In this document: one piece after another, positions 1 through 12,499 of the stretch
How positions within the stretch are numbered: position 1 is the stretch's first letter
Layout: each line of letters starts with the position of its first letter
Origin: Hippophae tibetana
Lineage: Eukaryota > Streptophyta > Magnoliopsida > Rosales > Elaeagnaceae
Assembly: GCA_037013495.1 (NCBI GenBank)
Contig: CM072810.1
Location: 78,166,449-78,230,448 of the forward strand
Length of the DNA: 64,000 nt
Direction of reading: 5' to 3'
Notes under the pieces: generated by a model
What the model saw: the letters and a program-made list of their open reading frames with translations, nothing else
Databases searched by the model: none
What the model was told of the DNA's origin: nothing
Program-made: the position numbers and the translations under genes

Positions 1-335
1 ATGATGCCATTTGTGTTCAAAAATGAGGTTCCAAATCAAGGAATATTAATATTGTGTTAGTCTATACAATATGTGATTTGATATAATGTAATTCTTGTGT
101 CTATAACCGAGTAAAGAATTATCGTAGTTAATAGTTGGAACTCATATTCATCAAATGTTTTGTTGTTTTTGAAAATTTGAGTAGTATTCACTTCTTTTTC
201 TATTCTATTATATTTTTTAAAGAATAGAGATTGATTGAATAAATTAATAAATAACCCTTGGTCGGAACCAATATCTATTTATAGCTCTTTTGTAGAAAAG
301 CGAAAGGAAGTAAAAAGGAAATGTTGCAACAAAAG

Positions 336-347
336 GTTTAAACCCTA
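336..347. other. B-to-A junction: GTTTAAAC palindrome and telobox-like AAACCCTA (example)
   Basis: The junction reads GTTTAAACCCTA. It contains the 8-bp palindrome GTTTAAAC (a PmeI site) and AAACCCTA, which equals one plant telomere-repeat unit plus a base and matches the core of the plant telobox. It recurs once per dimer with few losses (for example GATTTAAACCC near 37000 and TTTAAAACCTA near 62322). The A-to-B junction has only a degenerate form, TTAAAACCTTGC. Confidence 0.6.
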
Positions 348-566
348 TTTAAGTGACGAAAACGATGGAATTTGTGTACAAAAATGAGTTTCCAAAGCAA
401 GGAAAATTAATATTGTGTGAATCTATACGATCTTCAATTTGATATATTATAATAATCGTTTCAATACACGAGTACAAGATTATCGTAGTGAATACTTGCG
501 ACACATATTTATTAATTTTTTTTTGTTTTTGAAAATGTGAATAGTATCCATTTTATATTTCTTTCT

Positions 567-586
567 CTTATATTTTTTAAAGAATA
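567..586. other. Shared AT-rich box in monomer A (example)
   Basis: CTTATATTTTTTAAAGAATA begins 224 bp into monomer A. The same 20 bases begin 224 bp into monomer B (929-948). The surrounding 360 bp of A and B have diverged far more, so this stretch is unusually constant. Function unknown; a protein-binding or DNA-bending element is one inference. Confidence 0.6.
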
Positions 587-616
587 TAGATTGAATGAAA
601 ACAATAATAAATAACA

Positions 617-632
617 ATTGGTGGGCACCAAT
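617..632. other. Inverted repeat in monomer A (example)
   Basis: ATTGGTG and CACCAAT form 7-bp arms around GG, centred about 281 bp into monomer A. Some dimers have a 2-bp shorter version (near 2789, 4236 and 7855), reading ATTGGT-GGG-ACCAAT, which still gives perfect 6-bp arms. Other variants break one or two pairs, for example ATTGATGGGCACC (49578) and TTTGTAGGCACC (48854), so constraint is not absolute. Confidence 0.55.
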
Positions 633-928
633 ATCTTCATTACAACTCTTTTGAATAAAATCGAAGGTAAGTAAAACGGAAATGGTGTGACAAAAACATT
701 AAAACCTTGCTAAGTGATGTAAATGATGCCATTTGTGTTCAAAAATGAGGTTCCAAATCAAGGAATATTAATATTGTGTGAGTCTATACAATTTGTGTTT
801 TGATATATTGTAATTCTTGTGTCTATAACCGAGTAAACAATTATCGTAGTTAATAGTTGGAACTCATATTTATCAAACATTTTGTTGTTTTTGAAAATTT
901 GAGCAGTAGTCCCTTCTTTTTCTCTTCG

Positions 929-948
929 CTTATATTTTTTAAAGAATA
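929..948. other. Shared AT-rich box in monomer B (example)
   Basis: This is the B copy of the box at 567-586, identical in all 20 positions and at the same monomer offset (224). Most B monomers keep it. Variants exist, such as TATAATTTTTAAAG near 1651-1665 and several nearby dimers in 1.6-9 kb. Confidence 0.6.
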
Positions 949-979
949 GAGATTGATTGAATAAATTAATAAATAACCC

Positions 980-993
980 TTGGTCGGAACCAA
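980..993. other. Inverted repeat in monomer B (example)
   Basis: TTGGT and ACCAA form 5-bp arms around CGGA, centred about 281 bp into monomer B, the same offset as the dyad in A although the bases differ. Occasional variants such as CCTTTGTCGGAACC (21727, 28242) weaken it. Confidence 0.5.
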
Positions 994-1444
994 TATCTAC
1001 TTTATAGCAATTTTGTATAAAAGCGAAAGGAAGTAAAACGGAAATGTTGCAACAAAAGGTTTAAACCCTATTTAAGTGACGAAAACGATGGAATTTGTGT
1101 ACAAAAATGAGTTTCCAAAGCAAGGAAAATTAATATGGTGTAAATCTATACGATCTTCAATTTGATATATTATAATAGTCGTTTCAATACACGAGTACAA
1201 GATTATCGTAGTGAATACTTGCGACACATATTTATTAATTTTTTTATTGTTTTTGAAAATGTGAATAGTATCCATTTTATGTTTCTTTCTCTTATATTTT
1301 TTAAAGAATATAGATTGAATGAAAACAATAATAAATACCAATTGGTGGGCACCAATATCTTCATTACAGCTCTTTGGAATAAAATCGAAGGTAAGTAAAA
1401 CGGAAATGGTGTGACAAAAACATTAAAACCTTGCTAAGTGATGT

Positions 1445-4400
1445 AAATGATGCCATTTGTGTTCAAAAATGAGGTTCAAAATCAAGGAATATTAATATTG
1501 TGTTAGTCTATACAATATGTGATTTGATATATTGTAATTCTTGTGTCTATAACCGAGTATACAATTATCGTAGTTAATAGTTGGAACTCATATTTATGAA
1601 ATGTTTTGTTGTTTTTGAAAATTTGAGCAGTAGTCCCTTCTTTTTCTCTTCGCTTATAATTTTTAAAGAATAGAGATTGATTGAATAAATTAATAAATAA
1701 CCCTTGGTCGGAACCAATATCTACTTTATAGCTCTTTTGTATAAAAGGGAAAGGAAGTAAAACGGAAATTATGCAACAAAAGGTTTAAACCCTACTTAAG
1801 TGACGTAAACGATGGAATTTGTGTACAAAAATGAGTTTCCAAAGCAAGGAAAATTAATATTGTGTAAATATATACGATCTTCAATTTGATTTATTATAGT
1901 AGTCGTTTCAATACACGAGTACAACATTATCGTAGTGAATACTTGCGACACATATTTATTAATTTTTTTATTGCTTTTGAAAATGTGAATAGTATCAATT
2001 TTATATTTCTTTCTCTTATATTTTTTAAAGAATATAGATTGAATGAAAACAATAATAAATAACAATTGGTAGGCACCAATATCTTAATTACAGCTCTTTT
2101 GAATAAAAGAGAAGGTAAGTAAAATGGAAATGGTGTGACAAAAACATTAAAACCTTGCTAAGTGATGTAAATGATGCCATTTGTGTTCAAAAATGAGGTT
2201 CCAAATCAAGGAATATTAATATTGTGTTAGTCTATACAATATGTGATTTGATATATTGTAATTCTTGTGTCTATAACCGAGTAAACAATTATCGTAGTTA
2301 ATAGTTGGAACTCATATTTATCAAATTTTTTGTTGTTTTTGAAAAATTGAGCAGTATTCCCTTCTTTTTCTATTCTCTTATATTTTTTAAAGAATAGAGA
2401 TTGATTGAATAAATTAATAAATAACCCTTGGTCGGAACCAATTTCCACTTTATAGCTCTTTTGAATAAAACCGTAAAAAAGTAAAATAGAAATGTTGCAA
2501 TAAAATGTTTAAACCCTATTTAAATGACGCAAACGATGGAATTTGTGTACAAAAATGAGTTTCCAATGCTAGGAAAATTAATATTGTGTAAATCTATACG
2601 ATCTTCAATTTGATTTATTATAATAGTCGTTTCAATACACGAGTACAACATTATCGTAGTGAATACTTGCGACACATATTTATTAATTTTTTTATTGTTT
2701 TTGAAAATGTGAATAGTATCCATTTTATATTTCTTTCTCTTATATTTTTTAAAGAATATAGATTGGAGGAAAACAATAATAAATAAAAATTGGTGGGACC
2801 AATATCTGCATTACAGCTCTTTTGAATAAAATCGAAGGTAAGTAAAACGGAAATGGTGTGACAAAAACATTAAAACCTTGCCAAGTGATGTAAATGATGC
2901 CATTTGTGTTCAAAAATGAGGTTCAAAATCAAGGAATATTAATATTGTGTTAGTCTATACAATATGTGACTTGATATATTGTAATGCTTGTGTCTATAAC
3001 CGAGTAAACAATTATCGTAGTTAATAGTTGGAACTCATATTTATGAAATGTTTTGTTGTTTTTGAAAATTTGAGCAGTAGTCCCTTCTTTTTCTCTTCGC
3101 TTATAATTTTTAAAGAGTAGAGATTGATTGAATAAATTAATAAATAACCCTTGGTCGGAACCAATATCTACTTTATAGCTCTTTTGTATAAAAGGGAAAG
3201 GAAGTAAAACGGAAATGATGCAACAAAAGGTTTAAACCCTACTTAAGTGACGTAAACGATGGAATTTGTGTACAAAAATGAGTTTCCAAAGCAAGGAAAA
3301 TTAATATTGTGTAAATATATACGATCTTCAATTTGATTTATTATAGTAGTCATTTCAATACACGAGTACAACATTATCGTAGTGAATACTTGCGACACAT
3401 ATTTATTAATTTTTTTATTGCTTTTGAAAATGTGAATAGTATCAATTTTATATTTCTTTCTCTTATATTTTTTAAAGAATATAGATTGAATGAAAACAAT
3501 AATAAATAACAATTGGTAGGCACCAATATCTTAATTACAGCTCTTTTGAATAAAAGAGAAGGTAAGTAAAACGGAAATGGTGTGACAAAAACATTAAAAC
3601 CTTGCTAAGTGATGTAAATGATGCCATTTGTGTTCAAAAATGAGGTTCCAAATCAAGCAATATTAATATTGTGTTAGTCTATACAATATGTGATTTGATA
3701 TATTGTAATTCTTGTGTCTATAACCGAGTAAACAATTATCGTAGTTAATAGTTGGAACTCATATTTATCAAATTTTTTGTTGTTTTTGAAAATTTGAGCA
3801 GTATTCCCTTCTTTTTCTCTTCTCTTATATTTTTTAAAGAATAGAGATTGATTGAATAAATTAATAAATAACCCTTGGTCGGAACCAATTTCCACTTTAT
3901 AGCTCTTTTGAATAAAACCGTAAAAAAGTAAAATGGAAATGTTGCAATAAAATGTTTAAACCCTATTTAAGTGACGTAAACGATGGAATTTGTGTACAAA
4001 AATGAGTTTCCAATGCTAGGAAAATTAATATTGTGTAAATCTATACGATCTTCAATTTGATTTATTATAATAGTCGTTTCAATACACGAGTACAACATTT
4101 TCGTAGTGAATACTTGCGACACATATTTATTAATTTTTTCATTGTTTTTGAAAATGTGAATAGTATCAATTTTATATTTCTTTCTCTTATATTTTTTAAA
4201 GAATATAGATTGGATGAAAACAATAATAAATAAAAATTGGTGGGACCAATATCTGCATTACAGCTCTTTTGAATAAAATAGAAGGTAAGTAAAACGGAAA
4301 TGGTGTGACAAAAACATTAAAACCTTGCCAAGTGATGTAAATGATGCCATTTGTGTTCAAAAATGAGGTTCCAAATCAAGGAATATTAATATTGTGTTAG

Positions 4401-5330
4401 TCTATACAATATGTGATTTGATATATTGTAATTCTTGTGTCTATAACCGAGTAAACAATTATCGTAGTTAATAGTTGGAACTCATATTTATCATATTTTT
4501 TGTTGTTTTTAAAAATTTGAGCAGTATTCCCTTATTTTTCTATTCTCTTATGTTTTTTAAAGAATAGAGATTGATTGAATAAATTAATAAATAACCCTTG
4601 GTCGGAACCAATATCTACTTTATAGCTCTTTTGTAGAAAAGCGAAAGGAAGTAAAACGGAAATGTTGCAACAAAAGGTTTAAACACTATTTAAGTGACGT
4701 AAACGATGGAATTTGTGTACAAAAATGAGTTTCCAAAGCAAGGAAAATTAATATTGTGTAAATATATACGATCTTCAATTTGATTTATTATAGTAGTCAT
4801 TTCAATACACGAGTACAACATTATCGTAGTGAATACTTGCGACACATATTTATTAATTTTTTTATTGCTTTTGAAAATGTGAATAGTATCAATTTTATAT
4901 TTCTTTCTCTTATATTTTTTAAAGAATATAGAGTGAATGAAAACAATAATAAATAACAATTGGTAGGCACCAATATCTTAATTACAGCTCTTTTGAATAA
5001 AAGAGAAGGTAAGTAAAACGGAAATGGTGTGACAAAAACATTAAAACCTTGCTAAGTGATGTAAATGATGCCATTTGTGTTCAAAAATGAGGTTCCAAAT
5101 CAAGGAATATTAATATTGTGTTAGTCTATACAATATGTGATTTGATATATTGTAATTCTTGTGTCTATAACCGAGTATACAATTATCGTAGTTAATAGTT
5201 GGAACTCATATTTATCAAATTTTTTGTTGTTTTTGAAAATTTGAGCAGTATTCCCTTCTTTTTCTCTTCTCTTATATTTTTTAAAGAATAGAGATTGATT
5301 GAATAAATTAATCAATAACCCTTGGTCGGA
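1445..5330. repeat. Two-dimer higher-order repeat, period 1447 bp
   Basis: Alternate dimers share private variants 1447 bp apart. One A type has TGTAAATATATACG with GATTTATTATAGTAG (about 1865, 3312 and 4759). The other has GTTTCCAATGCTAGG (about 2559 and 4006) with the shortened GGTGGGACCAAT. B monomers with GAGGTTCAAAATCAAGG fall near 1473 and 2920. The third copy is partial: at about 4366 the B monomer is of the other kind. The same A types reappear out of phase at 6.2-7.9 kb, so the block was later reshuffled. Block ends are approximate. Confidence 0.7.
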
Positions 5331-5759
5331 ACCAATATCTACTTTATAGCTCTTTTGAATAAAACCGAAAGGAAGTAAAACGGAAATGTTCCAACAAACG
5401 GTTTAAACCCTATTTAAGTGACGTAAACGATGCAATTTGTGTACAAAAATGAGTTTCCAAAGCAATGAAAATTAATATTGTGTGAATCTATACGATCTTC
5501 AATTTGATATATTATAATAGTCGTTTCAATACACGAGTACAAGATTATCGTAGTGAATACTTGCGACACATATTTATTAATTTTTTTATTGTTTCTGAAA
5601 ATGTGAATTATATCCATTTTATATTTCTTTCTCTTATATTTTTTAAAGAATTTAGATTGAATGAAAACAATAATAAATAACAATTGGTGGGCACCAATAT
5701 CTTCATTACTACTCTTTTGAATAAAATCGAAGGTAAGTAAAACGGAAATGGTGTGACAA

Positions 5760-8700
5760 AAACATTAAAACCTTGCTAAGTGATGTAAATGATGCCATTT
5801 GTGTTCAAAAATGAGGTTCAAAATCAAGGAATATTAATATTGTGTTAGTCTATACAATATGTGATTTGATATATTGTAATTCTTGTGTCTATAACCGAGT
5901 AAACAATTATCGTAGTTAATAGTTGGAACTCATATTTATGAAATGTTTTGTTGTTTTTGAAAATTTGAGCAGTAGTCCCTTCTTTTTCTCTTCGCTTATA
6001 ATTTTTAAAGAATAGAGATTGATTGAATAAATTAATAAATAACCCTTGGTCGGAACCAATATCTACTTTATAGCTCTTTTGTATAAAAGGGAAAGGAAGT
6101 AAAACGGAAATGATGCAACAAAAGGTTTAAACCCTACTTAAGTGACCTAAACGATGGAATTTGTGTACAAAAATGAGTTTCCAAAGCAAGGAAAATTAAT
6201 ATTGTGTAAATATATACGATCTTCAATTTGATTTATTATAGTAGTCGTTTCAATACACGAGTACAACATTATCGTAGTGAATACTTGCGACACATATTTA
6301 TTAATTTTTTTATTGCTTTTGAAAATGTGAATAGTATCAATTTTATATTTCTTTCTCTTATATTTTTTAAAGAATATAGATTGAATGAAAACAATAATAA
6401 ATAACAATTGGTAGGCACCAATATCTTAATTACAGCTCTTTTGAATAAAAGAGAAGGTAAGTAAAACGGAAATGGTGTGACAAAAACATTAAAACCTTGC
6501 TAAGTGATGTAAATGATGCCATTTGTGTTCAAAAATGAGGTTCCAAATCAAGGAATATTAATATTGTGTTAGTCTATACAATATGTGATTTGATATATTG
6601 TAATTCTTGTGTCTATAACCGAGTATACAATTATCGTGGTTAATAGTTGGAACTCATATTTATAAAATGTTTTGTTGTTTTTGAAAATTTGAGCAGTAGT
6701 CCCTTCTTTTTCTCTTCGCTTATAATTTTTAAAGAATAGAGATTGATTGAATAAATTAATAAATAACCCTTGGTCGGAACCAATATCTACTTTATAGCTC
6801 TTTTGTATAAAAGGGAAAGGAAGTAAAACGGAAATGATGCAACAAAAGGTTTAAACCCTACTTAAGTGACGTAAACGATGGAATTTGTGTACAAAAATGA
6901 GTTTCCAAAGCAAGGAAAATTAATATTGTGTAAATATATACGATCTTCAATTTGATTTATTATAGTAGTCGTTTCAATACATGAGTACAACATTATCGTA
7001 GTGAATACTTGCGACACATATTTATTAATTTTTTTATTGCTTTTGAAAATGTGAATAGTATCAATTTTATATTTCTTTCTCTTATATTTTTTAAAGAATA
7101 TAGATTGAATGAAAACAATAATAAATAACAATTGGTAGGCACCAATATCTTAATTACAGCTCTTTTGAATAAAAGAGAAGGTAAGTAAAACGGAAATGGT
7201 GTGACAAAAACATTAAAACCTTGCTAAGTGATGTAAATGATGCCATTTGTGTTCAAAAATGAGGTTCCAAATCAAGGAATATTAATATTGTGTTAGTCTA
7301 TACAATATGTGATTTGATATATTGTAATTCTTGTGTCTATAACCGAGTAAACAATTATCGTAGTTAATAGTTGGAACTCATATTTATCAAATGTTTTGTT
7401 GTTTTTGAAAATTTGAGGAGTATTCCCTTCTTTTTCTATTCTCTTATATTTTTTAAAGAATAGAGATTGATTGAATAAATTAATAAATAACCCTTGGTCG
7501 GAACCAATTTCCACTTTATAGCTCTTTTGAATAAAACCGTAAAAAAGTAAAATAGAAATGTTGCAATAAAATGTTTAAACCCTACTTAAGTGACGTAAAC
7601 GATGGAATTTGTGTACAAAAATGAGTTTCCAATGCTAGGAAAATTAATATTGTGTAAATCTATACGATCTTCAATTTGATTTATTATAATAGTCGTTTCA
7701 ATACATGAGTACAACATTATCGTAGTGAATACTTGCGACACATATTTATTAATTTTTTTATTGTTTTTGAAAATGTGAATAGTATCCATTTTATATTTCT
7801 TTCTCTTATATTTTTTAAAGAATATAGATTGGATGAAAAAAATAATAAATAAAAATTGGTGGGACCAATATCTGCATTACAGCTCTTTTGAATAAAATCG
7901 AAGGTAAGTAAAACGGAAATGGTGTGACAAAAACATTAAAACCTTGCTAAGTGATGTAAATGATGCCATTTGTGTTCAAAAATGAGGTTCAAAATCAAGG
8001 AATATTAATATTGTGTTAGTCTATACAATATGTGATTTGATATATTGTAATGCTTGTGTCTATAACCGAGTAAACAATTATCGTAGTTAATAGTTGGAAC
8101 TCATATTTATCAAACTTTTTGTTGTTTTTGAAAATTTGAGCAGTAGTCCCTTCTTCTTCTCTTCGCTTATATTTTTTAAAGAATAGAGATTGATTGAATA
8201 AATTAATAAATAACCCTTGGTCGGAACCAATATCTAGTTTATAGCTCTTTTGTATAAAAGCGAAAGGAAGTAAAACGGAAATGTTGCAACAAACGGTTTA
8301 AACCCTATTTAAGTGACGTAAACGATGCGATTTGTGTACAAAAATGAGTTTCCAAATCAATGAAAATTAATATTGTGTGAATCTATACGATCTTCAATTT
8401 GATTTATTATAATAGTCGTTTCAATACACGAGTACAACATTATCGTAGTGAATACTTGCGACACATATTTATTAATTTTTTTATTGTTTTTGAAAATGTG
8501 AATAGTATCCATTTTATATTTCTTTCTCTTATATTTTTTAAAGAATTTAGATTGAATGAAAACAATAATAAATAACAATTGGTGGGCACCAATATCTTCA
8601 TTACAGCTCTTTTGAATAAAATCAAAGGTAAGTAAAACGGAAATGGTGTGACAAAAACATTAAAACCTTGCTAAGTGATGTAAATGATGCCATTTGTGTT

Positions 8701-9100
8701 CAAAAATGAGGTTCAAAATCAAGGAATATTAATATTGTGTTAGTCTATACAATATGTGATTTGATATATTGTAATTCTTGTGTCTATAACCGAGTAAACA
8801 ATTATCGTAGTTAATAGTTGGAACTCATATTTATGAAATGTTTTGTTGTTTTTGAAAATTTGAGGAGTAGTCCCTTCTTTTTCTCTTCGCTTATAATTTT
8901 TAAAGAATAGAGATTGATTGAATAAATTAATAAATAACCCTTGGTCGGAACCAATATCTACTTTATTGCTCTTTTGTATAAAAGGGAAAGGAAGTAAAAC
9001 GGAAATAATGCAACAAAAGGTTTAAACCCTACTTAAGTGACGTAAACGATGGAATTTGTGTACAAAAATGAGTTTCCAAATCAAGGAAAATTAATATTGT
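5760..9100. repeat. Mixed dimers related to the 1447-bp higher-order repeat
   Basis: These dimers carry the same two A types as the preceding block, but in irregular order: two TATATACG-type A monomers in a row (about 6.2 and 6.93 kb), then the AATGCTAGG type (7.63 kb), then a GCGATTTGTG variant (8.33 kb). B monomers with the GAGGTTCAAAATC variant recur at about 5.82, 7.99 and 8.71 kb. Nothing but satellite is present. Confidence 0.7.
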
Positions 9101-11520
9101 GTGAATCTATACGATCTTCAATTTGATATATTATAATAGTCGTTTCAATACACGAGTACGAGATTATCGTAGCGAATTGTGGCGACACATATTTATTAAT
9201 TTTTTTGTTGTTTTTTAAAATGTGAATAGTATCCATTTTATTTTTCTTTCTCTTATATTTTTTAAAGAATATAGATAGAATGAAAACAATAATAAATAAC
9301 CCTGGGTGGGCACCAATATCTTCATTACAGCTCTTTTGAATAAAATCTAAAGTAAGTAAGACGGAAATGGTGTGACAAAAACATTAAAACCTTGCTAAGT
9401 GATGTAAATGATGCCATTTGTGTTCAAAAATGAAGTTCCAAATCAAGGAATATTAATATTGTCTTAGTCTATAGAATATGTGATTTGATATATTGTAATT
9501 CTTGTGTCTATAACCGAGTAAAGAATTATCGTAGTTAATAGTTGGAACTCATATTTATCAAATTTTTTGTTGTTTTTGAAAATTTGAGCAGTATTCCCTT
9601 CTTTTTCTCTTCTCTTATATTTTTTACAGAATAGAGATTGATTGAATAAATTAATAAATAACCCTTGGTCGGAACCAATATCTACTTTATAGCTCTTTTG
9701 AATAAAACCGAAAGGAAGTAAAATGGATATGTTGTAATAAAACGTTTAAACCCTATTTAAGTGACGTAAACGAAGGAATTTGTGTACAAGAATGAGTTTC
9801 CAAAGCTAGGAAAATTAATATTGTGTAAATCTATACGATCTTCAATTTGATATATTATAATAGTCGTTTCAATACACGAGTACAAGATTATCGTAGTGAA
9901 TACTTGCGACACATATTTACTAATTTTTTTATTGTTTTTGAAAATGTGAATAGTATCCATTTTATGTTTCTTTCTCTTATATTTTTTAAATAATATAGAT
10001 TGAATGAAAACAATAATAAATAACAATTGGTGGGCACCAATATCTTAATTACAGCTTTTTGAATAAAATCGAAGGTAAGTAAAACCGAAATGGTGTGACA
10101 AAAACATTAAAACCTTGCTAAGTGATGTAAATGATGCCATTTGTTTTCAAAAATGAAGTTCCAAATCAAGGAATATTAATATTGTGTGAGTCTATACAAT
10201 TTGTGTTTTGATATATTGTAATTCTTGTGTCTATAACCGAGTAAACAATTATCGTAGTTAATAGTTGGAACTCATATTTATCAAACTTTTTGTTGTTTTT
10301 GAAAATTTGAGCAGTAGTCCCTTCTTCTTCTCTTCGCTTATATTTTTTAAAGAATAGACATTGATTGAATAAATTAATAAATAACCCTTGGTCGGAACCA
10401 ATATCTACTTTATAGCTCTTTTGTATAAAAGCGAAAGGAAGTAAAACGGAAATGTTGCAACAAAAGGTTTAAACCCTATTTAAGTGACGAAAACGATGGA
10501 ATATGTGTACAAAAATGAGTTTCCAAAGCAAGGGAAATTAATATTGTCTGAATCTATACGACCTTCAATTTGATATATTATAATAGTCGTTTCAATACAC
10601 GAGTACGAGATTATCGTAGCGAATTGTGGCGACACATATTTATTAATTTTTTTGTTGTTTTTTAAAATGTGAATAGTATCCATTTTATTTTTCTTTCTCT
10701 TATATTTTTTAAAGAATATAGATTGAATGAAAACAATAATAAATAACCCTGGGTGGGCACCAATATCTTCATTACAGCTCTTTTGAATAAAATCGAAAGT
10801 AAGTAAAACGGAAATGGTGTGACAAAAACATTAAAACCTTGCTAATTGATGTAAATGATGCCATTTGTGTTCAAAAATGATGTTCGAAATCAAGGAATAT
10901 TAATATTGTGTTACTCTATACAATATGTGATTAGATATATTGTAATTCTTGTGTCTATAACCGAGTAAACAACTATCATAGTTAATAGTTGGAATTCATA
11001 TTTATCAAATTTTTTGTTGTTTTTGAAACTTTGAGCAGTATTCCCTTCTTTTTCTCTTCTCTTATATTTTTTAAAGAATAGAGATTGATTGAATAAATTA
11101 ATAAATAACCCTTGGTTGGAACCAATATCTACTTTATAGCTCTTTTGTATAAAAGCGAAAGGAAGTAAAACGGAAATGTTGCAACAAAAGGTTTAAACCC
11201 TATTTAAGTGACGAAAACGATGGAATTTGTGTACAAAAATGAGTTTCCAAAGCAAGGGAAATTAATATTGTCTGAATCTATACGATCTTCAATTTGATAT
11301 ATTATAATAGTCGTTTCAATACACGAGTATAAGATTATCGTAGCGAATAGTGGCGACACATATTTATTAATTTTTTTGTTGTTTTTTAAAATGTGAATAG
11401 TATCCATTTTATGTTTCTTTCTCTTATATTTTTTAAAGAATATAGTTTGAATGAAAACAATAATAAATAACCCTGGGTGGGCACCAATATCTTCATTACA
11501 GCTCTTTTTAATAAAATCGA
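9100..11520. repeat. First dimers with variant A2
   Basis: A2 is an A monomer with TAGTGGCGACAC or TTGTGGCGACAC in place of TACTTGCGACAC, GTTGTTTTTTAAAATG in the T-rich part, and AACCCTGGGTGGGCACC in place of AACAATTGGTGGGCACC. Copies lie near 9.2, 10.6 and 11.35 kb with an ordinary A monomer near 9.9 kb. Many A2 copies also read AAGGGAAATTAATATTG. B monomers after A2 often read ATGATGTTCGAAATC. Confidence 0.7.
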
Positions 11521-12499
11521 AAGTAAGTAAAACGGAAATGGTGTGACAAAAACATTAAAACCTTGCTAAGTGATGTAAATGATGCCATTTGTGTTCAAAA
11601 ATGATGTTCGAAATCAAGGAATATTAATATTATGTTACTCTATACAATATGTGATTTGATATATTGTAATTCTTGTGTCTATAACCAAGTAACAAATTAT
11701 CGTAGTTAATAGTTGGAACTCATATTTATCAAACTTTTTGTTGTTTTTGAAAATTTGAGCAGTAGTCCCTTCTTCTACTCTTCGCTTATATTTTTAAAAG
11801 GATAGAGATTGATTGAATAAATTAATAAATAACCCTTGGTCGGAACCAATATCTACTTTATAGCTCTTTTGTATAAAAGCGAAAGGAAGTAAAACGGAAA
11901 TGTTGAAACAAAAGGTTTAAACCCTATTTAAGTGACGAAAACGATGGAATTTGTGTACAAAAATGAGTTTCCAAAGCTAGGAAAATTAATATTGTGTAAA
12001 TCTATACGATCTTCAATTTGATATATTATAATAGTCATTTCAATACACGAGTACAAGATTATCGTAGCGAATACTTGGGACACATATTTATTAATTTTTT
12101 TATTGTTTTTGAAAATGTGAATAGTATCCATTTTATATTTCTCTCTCTTATATTTTTTAAAGAATATAGATTGAATGAAAACAATAATAAATAACAATTG
12201 GTGGGCACCAATATCTTCATTACATCTCTTTTGAATAAAATCGAAGGTAAGTAAAACGGAAATGGTGTGACAAAAACATTAAAACCTTGCTAAGTGATGT
12301 AAATGATGCCATTTGTGTTCAAAAATGAAGTTCCAAATCAAGGAATATTAATATTGTGTGAGTCTATACAATATGTTATTTGATATATTGTAATTCTTGT
12401 GTCTATAACCGAGTAAACAATTATCATAGTTAATAGTTGGAGCTCATATTTATCAAATTTTTTGTTGTTTTTGAAAATTTGAGCAGTAGTCCCTTATTT

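Larger units (their letters stand above)
343..704. repeat. Example monomer A (362 bp)
   Basis: First complete A monomer, from CCCTATTTAAGTG to the base before the next CCTTGCTAAGTG. Hallmarks in order: GAGTTTCCAAAGCAAGG, ACGATCTTCAATTTG, CACGAGTACAAGATTATCG, ACTTGCGACACATATT, a run of T, the shared 20-bp box, and the inverted repeat ATTGGTG/CACCAAT. Roughly three quarters of positions match the neighbouring B monomer by eye, including the same spacing of landmarks, so A and B descend from one ancestral monomer of about 360 bp. Monomer boundaries are set by this homology and are otherwise arbitrary. Confidence 0.9.
705..1065. repeat. Example monomer B (361 bp)
   Basis: First complete B monomer. 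Hallmarks in order: CCTTGCTAAGTGATG, GCCATTTGTGTTC, TCTTGTGTCTATAACCG, AGTTAATAGTTGG, GTAGTCCCTTC, the shared 20-bp box, CCCTTGGTCGGAACC, and GTTGCAACAAAAGG just before the next A monomer. It alternates strictly with A throughout the window, and I saw no A-A or B-B junction. The dimer, not the monomer, is therefore the unit that was amplified. Confidence 0.9.

Noticed and set aside
1072..1341. Recurrent 89-codon minus-strand frame as a gene family
   Set aside because: It lies wholly inside a satellite monomer, has no recognisable domain, and its product changes with each subfamily. Start, stop and length are lost by single changes in about half of the copies, and no promoter recurs with it.
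1162..1398. Plus-strand frames of 62-78 codons in A monomers
   Set aside because: They appear in only a few copies and overlap the minus-strand frame in the same repeat, so they are chance openings in AT-rich sequence.
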